Made by a program: the position numbers and the translations under genes
Assembly: GCA_028284935.1 (NCBI GenBank)
Contig: JANQQQ010000039.1
Location: forward strand, 124,001-188,000
Source of the DNA: Croceivirga sp.
GTDB taxonomy: Bacteria > Bacteroidota > Bacteroidia > Flavobacteriales > Flavobacteriaceae
Length of the DNA: 64,000 nucleotides
Direction of reading: 5' to 3'
Notes under the pieces: generated by a model
Seen by the model: the letters and a program-made list of their open reading frames with translations, nothing else
Databases searched by the model: none
What the model was told of the DNA's origin: nothing
Shown: positions 16,973 to 22,804 of the stretch, piece after piece
How the letters are laid out: each line of letters starts with the position of its first letter
How positions within the stretch are numbered: the first letter of the stretch is position 1

Positions 16973-17512
16973 TTGCAATTGGAACTGGTAGAACAATGTA
17001 AAGTCAACGATAGAAATGCGCAGTTACAGCTATATCGCAAGTACTGTCAGGGCATGTTTTGTGTAGCCATGCGTTTTTTAAAAAATGAAAGTGATGCCGA
17101 AGATGTGCTGCAGGAATCGTTTATCAAAGCTTTTCAGCGCATCGATCAGTTTAAGGGAGAAGTGACCTTTGGTGCATGGTTAAAACGGATAGTAGTAAAT
17201 GGATGTATTGATTTTTTAAAGTCTAAAAAGCAACGAATGGTAGAGTTGGATGAAAGTTATATGCATATAGCGGATGAAGAGGATTGGAATATTGGTGACA
17301 CCATTGATTTGGAAGAGGTTAAAAAAGCCATTGAACAATTACCGGATAAATACAAGTATGTAGTACAGCTTTTTTTAATGGAGGGGTACGACCATAACGA
17401 AATATCTGAAATCCTGAACATCTCGGAGACAGCGTCCAGAACGCGATTACTCCGTGGAAAGGGAAAGTTGAAAGAAGTATTAAGTGAACTGAATTATGGG
17501 ACAGGATCTTAG
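16973..17512 (+). CDS. ECF-type sigma-70 family RNA polymerase sigma factor
   Basis: This 179-residue sigma factor contains only regions 2 and 4. Region 2 is 'YCQGMFCVAMRFLKNESDAEDVLQESFIKAF' (split: YCQGMFCVAMRFLKNES, DAEDVLQESFIKAF), with 'FGAWLKRIVVNGCIDFLK' as the -10 recognition part. Region 4 is 'LPDKYKYVVQLFLMEGYDHNEI' followed by the helix-turn-helix 'ISEILNISETASRTRLLRG'. The start is TTG at 16973; the next in-frame candidate would cut into the first helix. The gene overlaps the following membrane protein gene by 17 bases, the usual arrangement of a sigma factor with its anti-sigma factor. The signal it answers to is not known. Confidence 0.92.
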   Translation: MQLELVEQCKVNDRNAQLQLYRKYCQGMFCVAMRFLKNESDAEDVLQESFIKAFQRIDQFKGEVTFGAWLKRIVVNGCIDFLKSKKQRMVELDESYMHIADEEDWNIGDTIDLEEVKKAIEQLPDKYKYVVQLFLMEGYDHNEISEILNISETASRTRLLRGKGKLKEVLSELNYGTGS

Positions 17513-18083
17513 AAAATTATTTAGAGAGGAACGGGAGTCCAAAAAATATCCAATGAAAGAGGGGCATGAAGCTCGATTTTTGGAACGATTGGAAGCGGAA
17601 CTTCCAGCCAAGGAAAAGTACCACACCTTTTTTTGGTTGCGTATCGCGGCATCCATAGTGCTACTACTTGGTGTGGGCACTTATTTTTTCCTGCAGAGGA
17701 CAACGGAACAACCTATTAAAAATACCGTTGTTGCCAAAGAGGATATCATGAATGAAAAACAGGGTATTTCCATTGGTGACCTTTCTCCCGATCTTCAGAA
17801 GATTGAAAATTATTACGTAGCTAACATCAACTATGAACTATCCCAGTTGGATGTTTCCGATGACAATAAGGAGATGGTGGATGGATTCATGGAACGCTTG
17901 GGAGAGCTTGATAAGGAATATGGAGTGCTCAATACGGAACTTAATGAACTTGGGCCAAATGATGATACCATCTCCGCCCTGATTCAGAATTTACAATTAC
18001 GTCTGCAGTTGTTACAAAAGCTAAAGCAAAAGTTAAATCAATTAAAATCATCAGAAAATGAACAGGAAACACATAGTATTTAG
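17496..18083 (+). CDS. Single-span membrane protein, likely anti-sigma factor
   Basis: This 195-residue protein has a cytosolic N-terminal segment of about 48 residues ('DLRKLFREERESKKYPMKEGHEARFLERLEAEL', split: DLRKLFREERESKKYPMK, EGHEARFLERLEAEL), one membrane span near residues 49-66 ('IAASIVLLLGVGTYFFL') and a periplasmic helical part ending in a Gln/Leu/Lys-rich coiled coil ('NLQLRLQLLQKLKQKLNQLK'). It overlaps the sigma gene by 17 bases and the next gene by 26. Position and topology suggest that it sequesters the sigma factor. There is no zinc-binding HxxxCxxC motif, so it would be a non-ZAS type. Confidence 0.75.
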   Translation: MGQDLRKLFREERESKKYPMKEGHEARFLERLEAELPAKEKYHTFFWLRIAASIVLLLGVGTYFFLQRTTEQPIKNTVVAKEDIMNEKQGISIGDLSPDLQKIENYYVANINYELSQLDVSDDNKEMVDGFMERLGELDKEYGVLNTELNELGPNDDTISALIQNLQLRLQLLQKLKQKLNQLKSSENEQETHSI

Positions 18084-19500
18084 TGCAGTACTGCTCTTCG
18101 GGGCAGTTGTTTTGGCACAGGAAACGAAGACCTACAAGGAAACCTTTAATGTAGGTGATGGGACCGTTTTGGAAATAAACACCTCCCATACAGACATTGA
18201 ATTTGAGACTTGGGACAAGGACCAGGTGGAGATTATGGCTACCGTAACCTTGGATGAAGCAACAAAAGAAGAAGCGAAAGAATACTTTGAGAAGAATCCC
18301 TTCAAAATTGTTGGAAACAGTCGAGAGATTGAAGTTTCTTCCGTAGGTAGGCGTTCTTGGGATTTTGCTTTGGCCGGATCTGATTTTGATTTCCATTTTG
18401 ATATGGAGCCGTTGTTCCTAGATCTGGAAATTCCGGATTTACCTGAATTGGCCGTAATTCCCGAATTGGCGGTTATGCCCCCCTTACCACCAATGAATTT
18501 TAAGAATTTTGATTATGATCAATATAGGGAAGAGGGTATGGAATATTTAAAAGAATGGGCAGAAGGCTTTGAAGAGGGGTTTGATGAAGAATACCAAGAA
18601 AGAATGAAGGAATGGGGCAAAAGGGTAGAAGAACGGGCCAAAGCATGGGAACAGCGGAATGCAGAACGATTACAAGAGCGTGAAAGACTTATGGAAGAAC
18701 GGGCAAAAGAAATGGAAAAAATGGCAGCAGAGCGTGCTAAAAGAGTTGAGGAGAGGGCTAAGGAGATGGAGGAAAGACGAAAGGCTAGAATTAAGGCAAG
18801 GGGAGAAGATTCCGAAAGTATATTCTTTTCAAGTGACGATTATGATGGACCCAACATCTTTTATTTTTCCTCCGATGGTGAAAACAAAAAATACAAGGTA
18901 AAGAAGACGATTAAAATTAAGATGCCAAAATCGGTCAAATTAAAAATGAACGTCAAACATGGAGAAGTAAAATTGGCAGTAACCACGGAGAATATCAATG
19001 CAAGCTTGCGTTATGCAAGCTTGCTGGCCTCCACCATTGATGGGAAGAACACCGAAATCCTAGCCTCCTATTCCCCCGTTGTTGTCCAAAAATGGAATTT
19101 AGGAAGTCTTAAGGCCGATTATTCAGATAAGATCAGCCTAAAGGAAGTGGGGGAGGTAAAATTGAATGCCGTCTCTTCCAATATCACCATTGATAGATTG
19201 AGAAAGAAAGCATTTGTGACCAATAGCTTAGGCAAATTGGCGATAAACAATATTAACTCGGATTTTTCCGATGTAGATGTAAATGTCCAGAACGGGGAAG
19301 TCTTCTGTAAAATCCCGAATGTGCCCGTTTCTTTTTATTTGAACGGAACCAAGTCAAAAATTGCCTATCCTGAGGACTTCATTATGGAACAAAACATCAA
19401 TTTTGATAATATCATCCATAAAGGATTCCGTGGTAATGATAATTCTGGGAAATTAATTACTATCAATTCCAAATACAGCGAGGTAGTTTTGAAGGAGTAG
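18058..19500 (+). CDS. Exported DUF4097-like protein with a long charged helix
   Basis: This is a 480-residue protein with a clear signal peptide (residues 1-20, cut after VVLAQ). Residues 25-100 and 285-480 are beta-strand-rich with the DUF4097/adhesin-like repeat style ('NVGDGTVLEINTSHTDIEFE' and 'VKHGEVKLAVTTENINASL'). Between them lies a Pro-rich linker with the near-repeat 'PELAVIPELAVMPPLPP' (129-145) and an uninterrupted Glu/Arg/Lys-rich helix at about 155-249 with recurring EERAK units. It overlaps the anti-sigma-like gene by 26 bases and is the likely effector or sensor of that sigma system. Function unknown. Confidence 0.8.
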   Translation: MNRKHIVFSAVLLFGAVVLAQETKTYKETFNVGDGTVLEINTSHTDIEFETWDKDQVEIMATVTLDEATKEEAKEYFEKNPFKIVGNSREIEVSSVGRRSWDFALAGSDFDFHFDMEPLFLDLEIPDLPELAVIPELAVMPPLPPMNFKNFDYDQYREEGMEYLKEWAEGFEEGFDEEYQERMKEWGKRVEERAKAWEQRNAERLQERERLMEERAKEMEKMAAERAKRVEERAKEMEERRKARIKARGEDSESIFFSSDDYDGPNIFYFSSDGENKKYKVKKTIKIKMPKSVKLKMNVKHGEVKLAVTTENINASLRYASLLASTIDGKNTEILASYSPVVVQKWNLGSLKADYSDKISLKEVGEVKLNAVSSNITIDRLRKKAFVTNSLGKLAINNINSDFSDVDVNVQNGEVFCKIPNVPVSFYLNGTKSKIAYPEDFIMEQNINFDNIIHKGFRGNDNSGKLITINSKYSEVVLKE

Positions 19501-19550
19501 TGGAGCTACTCCAGATCCTGTCCTAAATTCAAAAAGAGCTTACCTAAAAC

Positions 19551-20228
19551 TTAATGCGCCTCTTCTTTTAAGTATTCCTTGTAATTTTCCTTAAAACGAT
19601 TTAACCTTGGGATGGATACCGCTCTAACGTAAGAGTTGTTTGGATTCTTTCTTTCAAAATCCTGATGGTATTCTTCAGCTTTCCAAAATTTTTCGAATTC
19701 GGTCACTTCGGTAACAATGGGTCGATCATATACCCCCTCTGATTTTAAGAGGTTGATGTAATCCTCGATCATTTTTTTCTGATCCTCGTTCTTATAAAAG
19801 GCAATGGAACGATATTGTGCCCCACGATCCGGTCCCTGACGATTTAAACTTGTGGGGTCATGAGAGCCAAAAAACACTTGGACCAAGGCCAAAAACGAAA
19901 TTTCCTTGGGATTGTAATATACCTCAACAGCTTCTGCATGACGGGTACGACCATAGGCTACTTGTTCATAGGTAGGGTTTTCCTCACTTCCGCCCGAATA
20001 GCCCGATACCACTTCCTTCACACCTTTTACACTTTCAAAAATGGCTTCAACGCACCAAAAACAACCACTTGCAAAATAGGCCGTTTCGTACTGCTGTAGT
20101 TCCTCAGGGGATAACTGAATTTTTTTAGGGATTTCGGCCGTTGCCAAATCTGTGTTGGAGGATTTTGTTGCCGTATTGCAGCCCAATATTGCAACAATGG
20201 TGATAAAGAGTGTTATAAATCGCATCAT
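19551..20228 (-). CDS. msrA: Peptide-methionine (S)-S-oxide reductase, lipoprotein form
   Basis: MsrA reduces methionine-S-sulfoxide in oxidised proteins. The catalytic block 'FASGCFWCVEAIF' holds the active Cys56. 'GVKEVVSGYSGG', 'YEQVAYGRTRHAEAVEV', 'FFGSHDPTSLNRQGPD' and 'QYRS' are all standard. Unlike cytosolic MsrA, the protein starts with a lipoprotein signal (MMRFITLFITIVAILGC, acceptor Cys17) and a linker of about 30 residues, so it should act in the periplasm or on the membrane. Resolving cysteines at the C-terminus are not obvious. It is convergent with the DUF4097-like gene. Confidence 0.95.
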   Translation of the reverse strand: MMRFITLFITIVAILGCNTATKSSNTDLATAEIPKKIQLSPEELQQYETAYFASGCFWCVEAIFESVKGVKEVVSGYSGGSEENPTYEQVAYGRTRHAEAVEVYYNPKEISFLALVQVFFGSHDPTSLNRQGPDRGAQYRSIAFYKNEDQKKMIEDYINLLKSEGVYDRPIVTEVTEFEKFWKAEEYHQDFERKNPNNSYVRAVSIPRLNRFKENYKEYLKEEAH

Positions 20229-20297
20229 AGAAGTTTAGCTTTTAGTATTGCAAGATGGCATTAGATTACAAGGATTTGGGTTAAAAAATGTTAAGGT

Positions 20298-20981
20298 TTA
20301 CAGTGTTATCGTTTCCCCAATATTGGGCAGCCATAGTTTTTTGCCCTTGGCCTTAAAATGCTGTTGGGCTGCATTTTTATCCATGACAATGGGTGGGAAC
20401 GTATCATAATGACATCCAAGAACGGTATCACATTGAATAAAATCTGCTGCAACTACGGCATCTTCGTAGCCCATAGTAAAGTTGTCGCCTATTGGCAGTA
20501 CAGCCAAATCCACGGGCCCCATGGTTTCTGGAATCAATTTCATATCGTAAGTCAGAGCGGTATCCCCCGCAATATAAATTCTTTTGCCCTCCGCTTCAAT
20601 AACAAATCCACCTGGGTTGCCCCCATAATTTCCATCGGGCAAAACACTGGAGTGGATGGCGTTGACATACTTAACAAGGCCAAAATCGAAGGTTTTTTTG
20701 CCCCCATGGTTCATAGGATGCCCGTTGATGCTCTTCCCACCAAACCAACTTACGATTTCAAAATTGGAGACCACAATGATTTCTGGATTGTTTTTGGCAA
20801 TTTGCTCTACATCCAATACATGATCCTGATGGCCATGGGTGACCAATATATAGTCTGCCTTTAAACTATTGACATCTATTGCCGTGGCCAATTCATTTGC
20901 GGAAATAAAAGGATCTACAATTAGTGTTTTTCCAGCGATGTAAAGTTGGAGGGAAGCATGCCCCAGAAATGTGATATCCAT
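20298..20981 (-). CDS. UPF0173 metal-dependent hydrolase (metallo-beta-lactamase fold)
   Basis: This 227-residue cytosolic protein of the metallo-beta-lactamase superfamily has the metal-binding motif 'VTHGHQDHVLD' near residue 50, the strand 'DITFLGHASLQL' at the start, 'AGDTALTYDMKLI' in the middle and 'GCHYDTFPPI' near the C-terminus. The family (UPF0173) is widespread, but its physiological substrate is unknown. There is no export signal. It stands alone in this orientation between msrA and an oppositely oriented M23-like gene. Confidence 0.9.
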   Translation of the reverse strand: MDITFLGHASLQLYIAGKTLIVDPFISANELATAIDVNSLKADYILVTHGHQDHVLDVEQIAKNNPEIIVVSNFEIVSWFGGKSINGHPMNHGGKKTFDFGLVKYVNAIHSSVLPDGNYGGNPGGFVIEAEGKRIYIAGDTALTYDMKLIPETMGPVDLAVLPIGDNFTMGYEDAVVAADFIQCDTVLGCHYDTFPPIVMDKNAAQQHFKAKGKKLWLPNIGETITL

Positions 20982-21065
20982 GTCCTATTTTTTTGAAATC
21001 TTCTGAAAATTACAAAATCCATTTACTTTTGAATATCTTAAGGTAGAATTGTTCAAACCTTTTCA

Positions 21066-21749
21066 TTGGAGTTTCTTAAAGCCATTAATAAGACTACAGG
21101 ACCTATTCCGATTTTAGATAGGAGTATCCCGGTTAGCAAGTATTGTCCAATAGATTTATCCACAAATAATAGGGAATTGGATACGATTACCATTTCAAAT
21201 GCGGAAGCATGTCAAAAATATGTCACTTATGTTTTGAATCGGGAAAATAGCAAAGTAGCCTATGGTGGTTATTTGGAAAAAAGAAACCTCTATGGCAATT
21301 CCGAACGTTTTCATGGAATTGAATCGAGGAACATTCACTTGGGGATGGACTTTTGGTGTGATGCAGGAACCAAGGTTTTAGCCCCTTTGGAAGGTATTGT
21401 CCATTCTTTTGCAAATAACGCTGATTTTGGGAATTACGGTCCGACCATAATTCTGACTCATGAAATCACAGGAAATAGGTTTTATACATTGTATGGGCAC
21501 CTATCCTTGGATTCCATAGATGGACTTTACGTTGGCAAAGTTGTCCATAAAGGTGATATTCTAGCTGCTTTGGGAACATCTGGGATTAATGTGGGATACG
21601 CTCCCCATCTACATTTTCAACTCATACGGGATATAGGCGATTACCTGGGAGATTACCCAGGGGTATGCACAAAAAGTGATGCGTCATACTTCAGCAATAA
21701 TTGCCCAGACCCCGATTTGCTGTTGGGTTACGACCCTAAGTTTCGATAA
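21066..21749 (+). CDS. Cytosolic M23-like (LytM domain) protein
   Basis: This 227-residue protein has a complete LytM/M23 zinc-peptidase core. 'IHLGMDFWCDAGTKVLAPLEG' (split: IHLGMDFWCDAG, TKVLAPLEG) gives the HxxxD metal pair, followed by 'YGHLSLDSIDGLYVGK' and the HxH motif in 'YAPHLHFQLI'. It lacks a signal peptide or membrane anchor, which is unusual for an M23 protein that should cut peptidoglycan. In other bacteria related domains occur fused to aminotransferases or kinases, so a non-peptidoglycan substrate is possible. The start is TTG at 21066; no ATG lies before the conserved region. A candidate -7 element TACTTTTG is at 21024-21031. Confidence 0.8.
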   Translation: MEFLKAINKTTGPIPILDRSIPVSKYCPIDLSTNNRELDTITISNAEACQKYVTYVLNRENSKVAYGGYLEKRNLYGNSERFHGIESRNIHLGMDFWCDAGTKVLAPLEGIVHSFANNADFGNYGPTIILTHEITGNRFYTLYGHLSLDSIDGLYVGKVVHKGDILAALGTSGINVGYAPHLHFQLIRDIGDYLGDYPGVCTKSDASYFSNNCPDPDLLLGYDPKFR

Positions 21750-21796
21750 AATGCAGTTTCATTTCGATTAGTGGTTTTTGATGGGAAATACCCTTA

Positions 21797-21898
21797 TCGA
21801 GACTTTTTTACACTTCAACCAAAATAGGTGATTTAAACGAGAATTTTTGTTGGCTCAGCGAGATAAATCGTGAAGCCCTGAGGTCGAAAATAGCTTTG
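21797..21898 (+). promoter_or_regulatory. Regulatory block and promoter of cassette copy 1
   Basis: Positions 21797-21870 align without gaps to 22343-22416 upstream of cassette copy 2. The strongest parts are TCGaGACTTTTTTACACTT (18 of 19 identical), TTTAAnCGAGAA, and CAGCGAGnTAnATCG at the end. A -7 element TAGCTTTG follows at 21891-21898, and the ATG is at 21920. No normal TTTG -33 box is present: the conserved CAGCGAG element lies just upstream of, and runs up to, that place. This suggests an activator-dependent promoter. Confidence 0.55.
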
Positions 21899-21917
21899 AA
21901 GTAAGAAAGATTCGACC
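21882..21917 (+). repeat. Inverted repeat just upstream of cassette peptide 1
   Basis: GGTCGAA (21882-21888) and TTCGACC (21911-21917) are perfect 7-base complementary arms separated by 22 bases. The right arm ends two bases before the ATG at 21920, so if both arms are transcribed a hairpin would hide the start region. The left arm may lie upstream of the transcription start, in which case it would be a DNA operator instead. Confidence 0.4.
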
Positions 21918-21919
21918 CC

Positions 21920-22159
21920 ATGAAAACTATGTTAACCTATTGTGTTATGCTCTTTTTTGGCATAATGGTATCGGCCCAAGAGTCACAGTACCCCAGTATT
22001 TCGGTCCATCAAGTTGAGGTATCGGAAAATGGATCAATGCAATTAAAAAAGCGTTTTCCAAAAAAGGGAAGCACGGCTCGTCTTTATCTATTTAAAAATT
22101 CGAGGGTAAAAAAGGAACTTGCCTTTAGGACCAAGGCCAATAAAGCAAAACTCGCATAA
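21920..22159 (+). CDS. Small secreted basic peptide, cassette copy 1
   Basis: This 79-residue protein of unknown function has a clean Sec signal peptide (residues 1-20, cut at MVSAQ/E), leaving about 59 residues rich in Lys and Arg. The C-terminal block 'ARLYLFKNSRVKKELAFRTK' is nearly the same as in the second copy at 22467-22694 (20 of 27 identities through the end), while the N-terminal halves differ. No cysteines remain in the mature part, and no known domain is recognised. A 41-codon membrane-protein ORF begins two bases after its stop, the same order as in copy 2. Confidence 0.7.
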   Translation: MKTMLTYCVMLFFGIMVSAQESQYPSISVHQVEVSENGSMQLKKRFPKKGSTARLYLFKNSRVKKELAFRTKANKAKLA

Positions 22160-22161
22160 GT

Positions 22162-22287
22162 ATGGATACACTTTCAATGATTTCCCTTGTTGTTAGCTTG
22201 GTATTTGTAATTGCTTCCATTTACCTGAATTTTAAGCTTTCAAGGGTGTATAAAATAGCCAAGAAACGCTCATCCTATCCATCGTAG
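22162..22287 (+). CDS. Tiny single-span membrane protein, cassette copy 1
   Basis: This is a 41-residue ORF directly behind the secreted peptide gene (2-base gap). It begins MDTLSMISLVV, has one hydrophobic span (about residues 6-23) and a basic tail ('KIAKKRSSYPS'). Its position and form are repeated in copy 2, which is the main reason to believe it is translated. With Lys and Arg after the span, the tail should be cytosolic. It could anchor, protect against, or help export the neighbouring peptide; none of this is shown. Confidence 0.55.
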   Translation: MDTLSMISLVVSLVFVIASIYLNFKLSRVYKIAKKRSSYPS

Positions 22288-22308
22288 TATCGATGAAATA
22301 CACTTCTG

Positions 22309-22329
22309 TTCGATGTGTAGTTCATCGAA
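22309..22329 (+). repeat. Inverted repeat between the two cassette copies
   Basis: TTCGATG (22309-22315) and CATCGAA (22323-22329) form a perfect 7-base stem with a 7-base loop, 21 bases after the stop of the first membrane ORF. There is no T-run after it, so it is not a classical terminator. It lies 14 bases upstream of the conserved block of copy 2 and may be an operator or an mRNA-end structure. Confidence 0.4.
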
Positions 22330-22342
22330 TCAAAAACAGTTG

Positions 22343-22445
22343 TCGGGACTTTTTTACACTTTATCCGAGATTGGGTTTTTAATCGAGAAATCCATGTTTC
22401 ACAGCGAGTTATATCGCCGCTGGCTTTCATGAGGGGATACCTTTA
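22343..22445 (+). promoter_or_regulatory. Regulatory block and promoter of cassette copy 2
   Basis: Positions 22343-22416 are the second copy of the 74-base block described at 21797-21870. It lies 124 bases from its ATG, against 123 in copy 1. A -7-like TACCTTTA is at 22438-22445, again 21-22 bases after the block, and again without a TTTG -33 box. The block's last element reads GCGAGTTATATCGC, an inverted repeat with arms GCGA/TCGC. Confidence 0.55.
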
Positions 22446-22466
22446 CAACATAAGACAACCCAAATT

Positions 22467-22694
22467 ATGAAAGCAATTGTAACCTTTATCTTCATCATTT
22501 TCCTAGGGACTTCAGCTATGGCCCAAAAAGAGTTAAAAGTTGAAACTTTTACCGCAGGTGTTGAGTTGAATATCAGCATCGATCAAGATGGGGTTCAAGG
22601 TGAAAAAATTGCTAGATTATATATGTTCAAAAATTCTAGGGTAAAGAAAGCCCTAAAGTTCAGAACCAAAAGGAACGCTTCCAAAATAGCATAA
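22467..22694 (+). CDS. Small secreted basic peptide, cassette copy 2
   Basis: This 75-residue paralogue of the peptide at 21920-22159 has signal peptide residues 1-20 (cut at SAMAQ/K) and a mature part of about 55 residues. The C-terminal block 'ARLYMFKNSRVKKALKFRTK' followed by RNASKIA is conserved with copy 1, whereas the stretch before it ('AGVELNISIDQDGVQGEK') is not. Codons of the shared block differ at many third positions, so the protein sequence is under selection and the duplication is not recent. No known family is recognised. Confidence 0.7.
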   Translation: MKAIVTFIFIIFLGTSAMAQKELKVETFTAGVELNISIDQDGVQGEKIARLYMFKNSRVKKALKFRTKRNASKIA

Positions 22695-22699
22695 GAGAC

Positions 22700-22804
22700 A
22701 TGGAAATGATTAATCTATCCCTGGTTGTTTTATTGAGTACTTTGATTTTTGTTTTTGGTTCGCTACTATTGTCTTTACGTCTTGTAAAAGCTTCTTCGCG
22801 TTAA
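22700..22804 (+). CDS. Tiny single-span membrane protein, cassette copy 2
   Basis: This 34-residue ORF starts 5 bases after the second secreted-peptide gene. It begins MEMINLSLVVLLS, is hydrophobic across residues 6-26 and ends with the short basic tail 'RLVKASSR'. It matches copy 1 in place, size and topology, with only loose sequence similarity (M-acidic start, SLVV). Unusually, 95 of its 105 bases lie antisense to the 3' end of the amidohydrolase gene (22710-24275). Confidence 0.5.
   Translation: MEMINLSLVVLLSTLIFVFGSLLLSLRLVKASSR

Noticed and set aside
19500-19512. Hairpin TGGAG/CTCCA as terminator after the DUF4097-like gene
   Set aside because: Only a 5-base stem and no T-run follows.
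20358-20864. Plus-strand ORF of 168 codons inside the UPF0173 gene
   Set aside because: Complete overlap with a well-supported gene on the other strand and no recognisable domain; a long shadow.
21882-21917. Riboswitch upstream of cassette peptide 1
   Set aside because: The predicted leader is only about 15-20 bases because the -7 element lies at 21891-21898; too short for a riboswitch. The conserved block lies upstream of the promoter instead.
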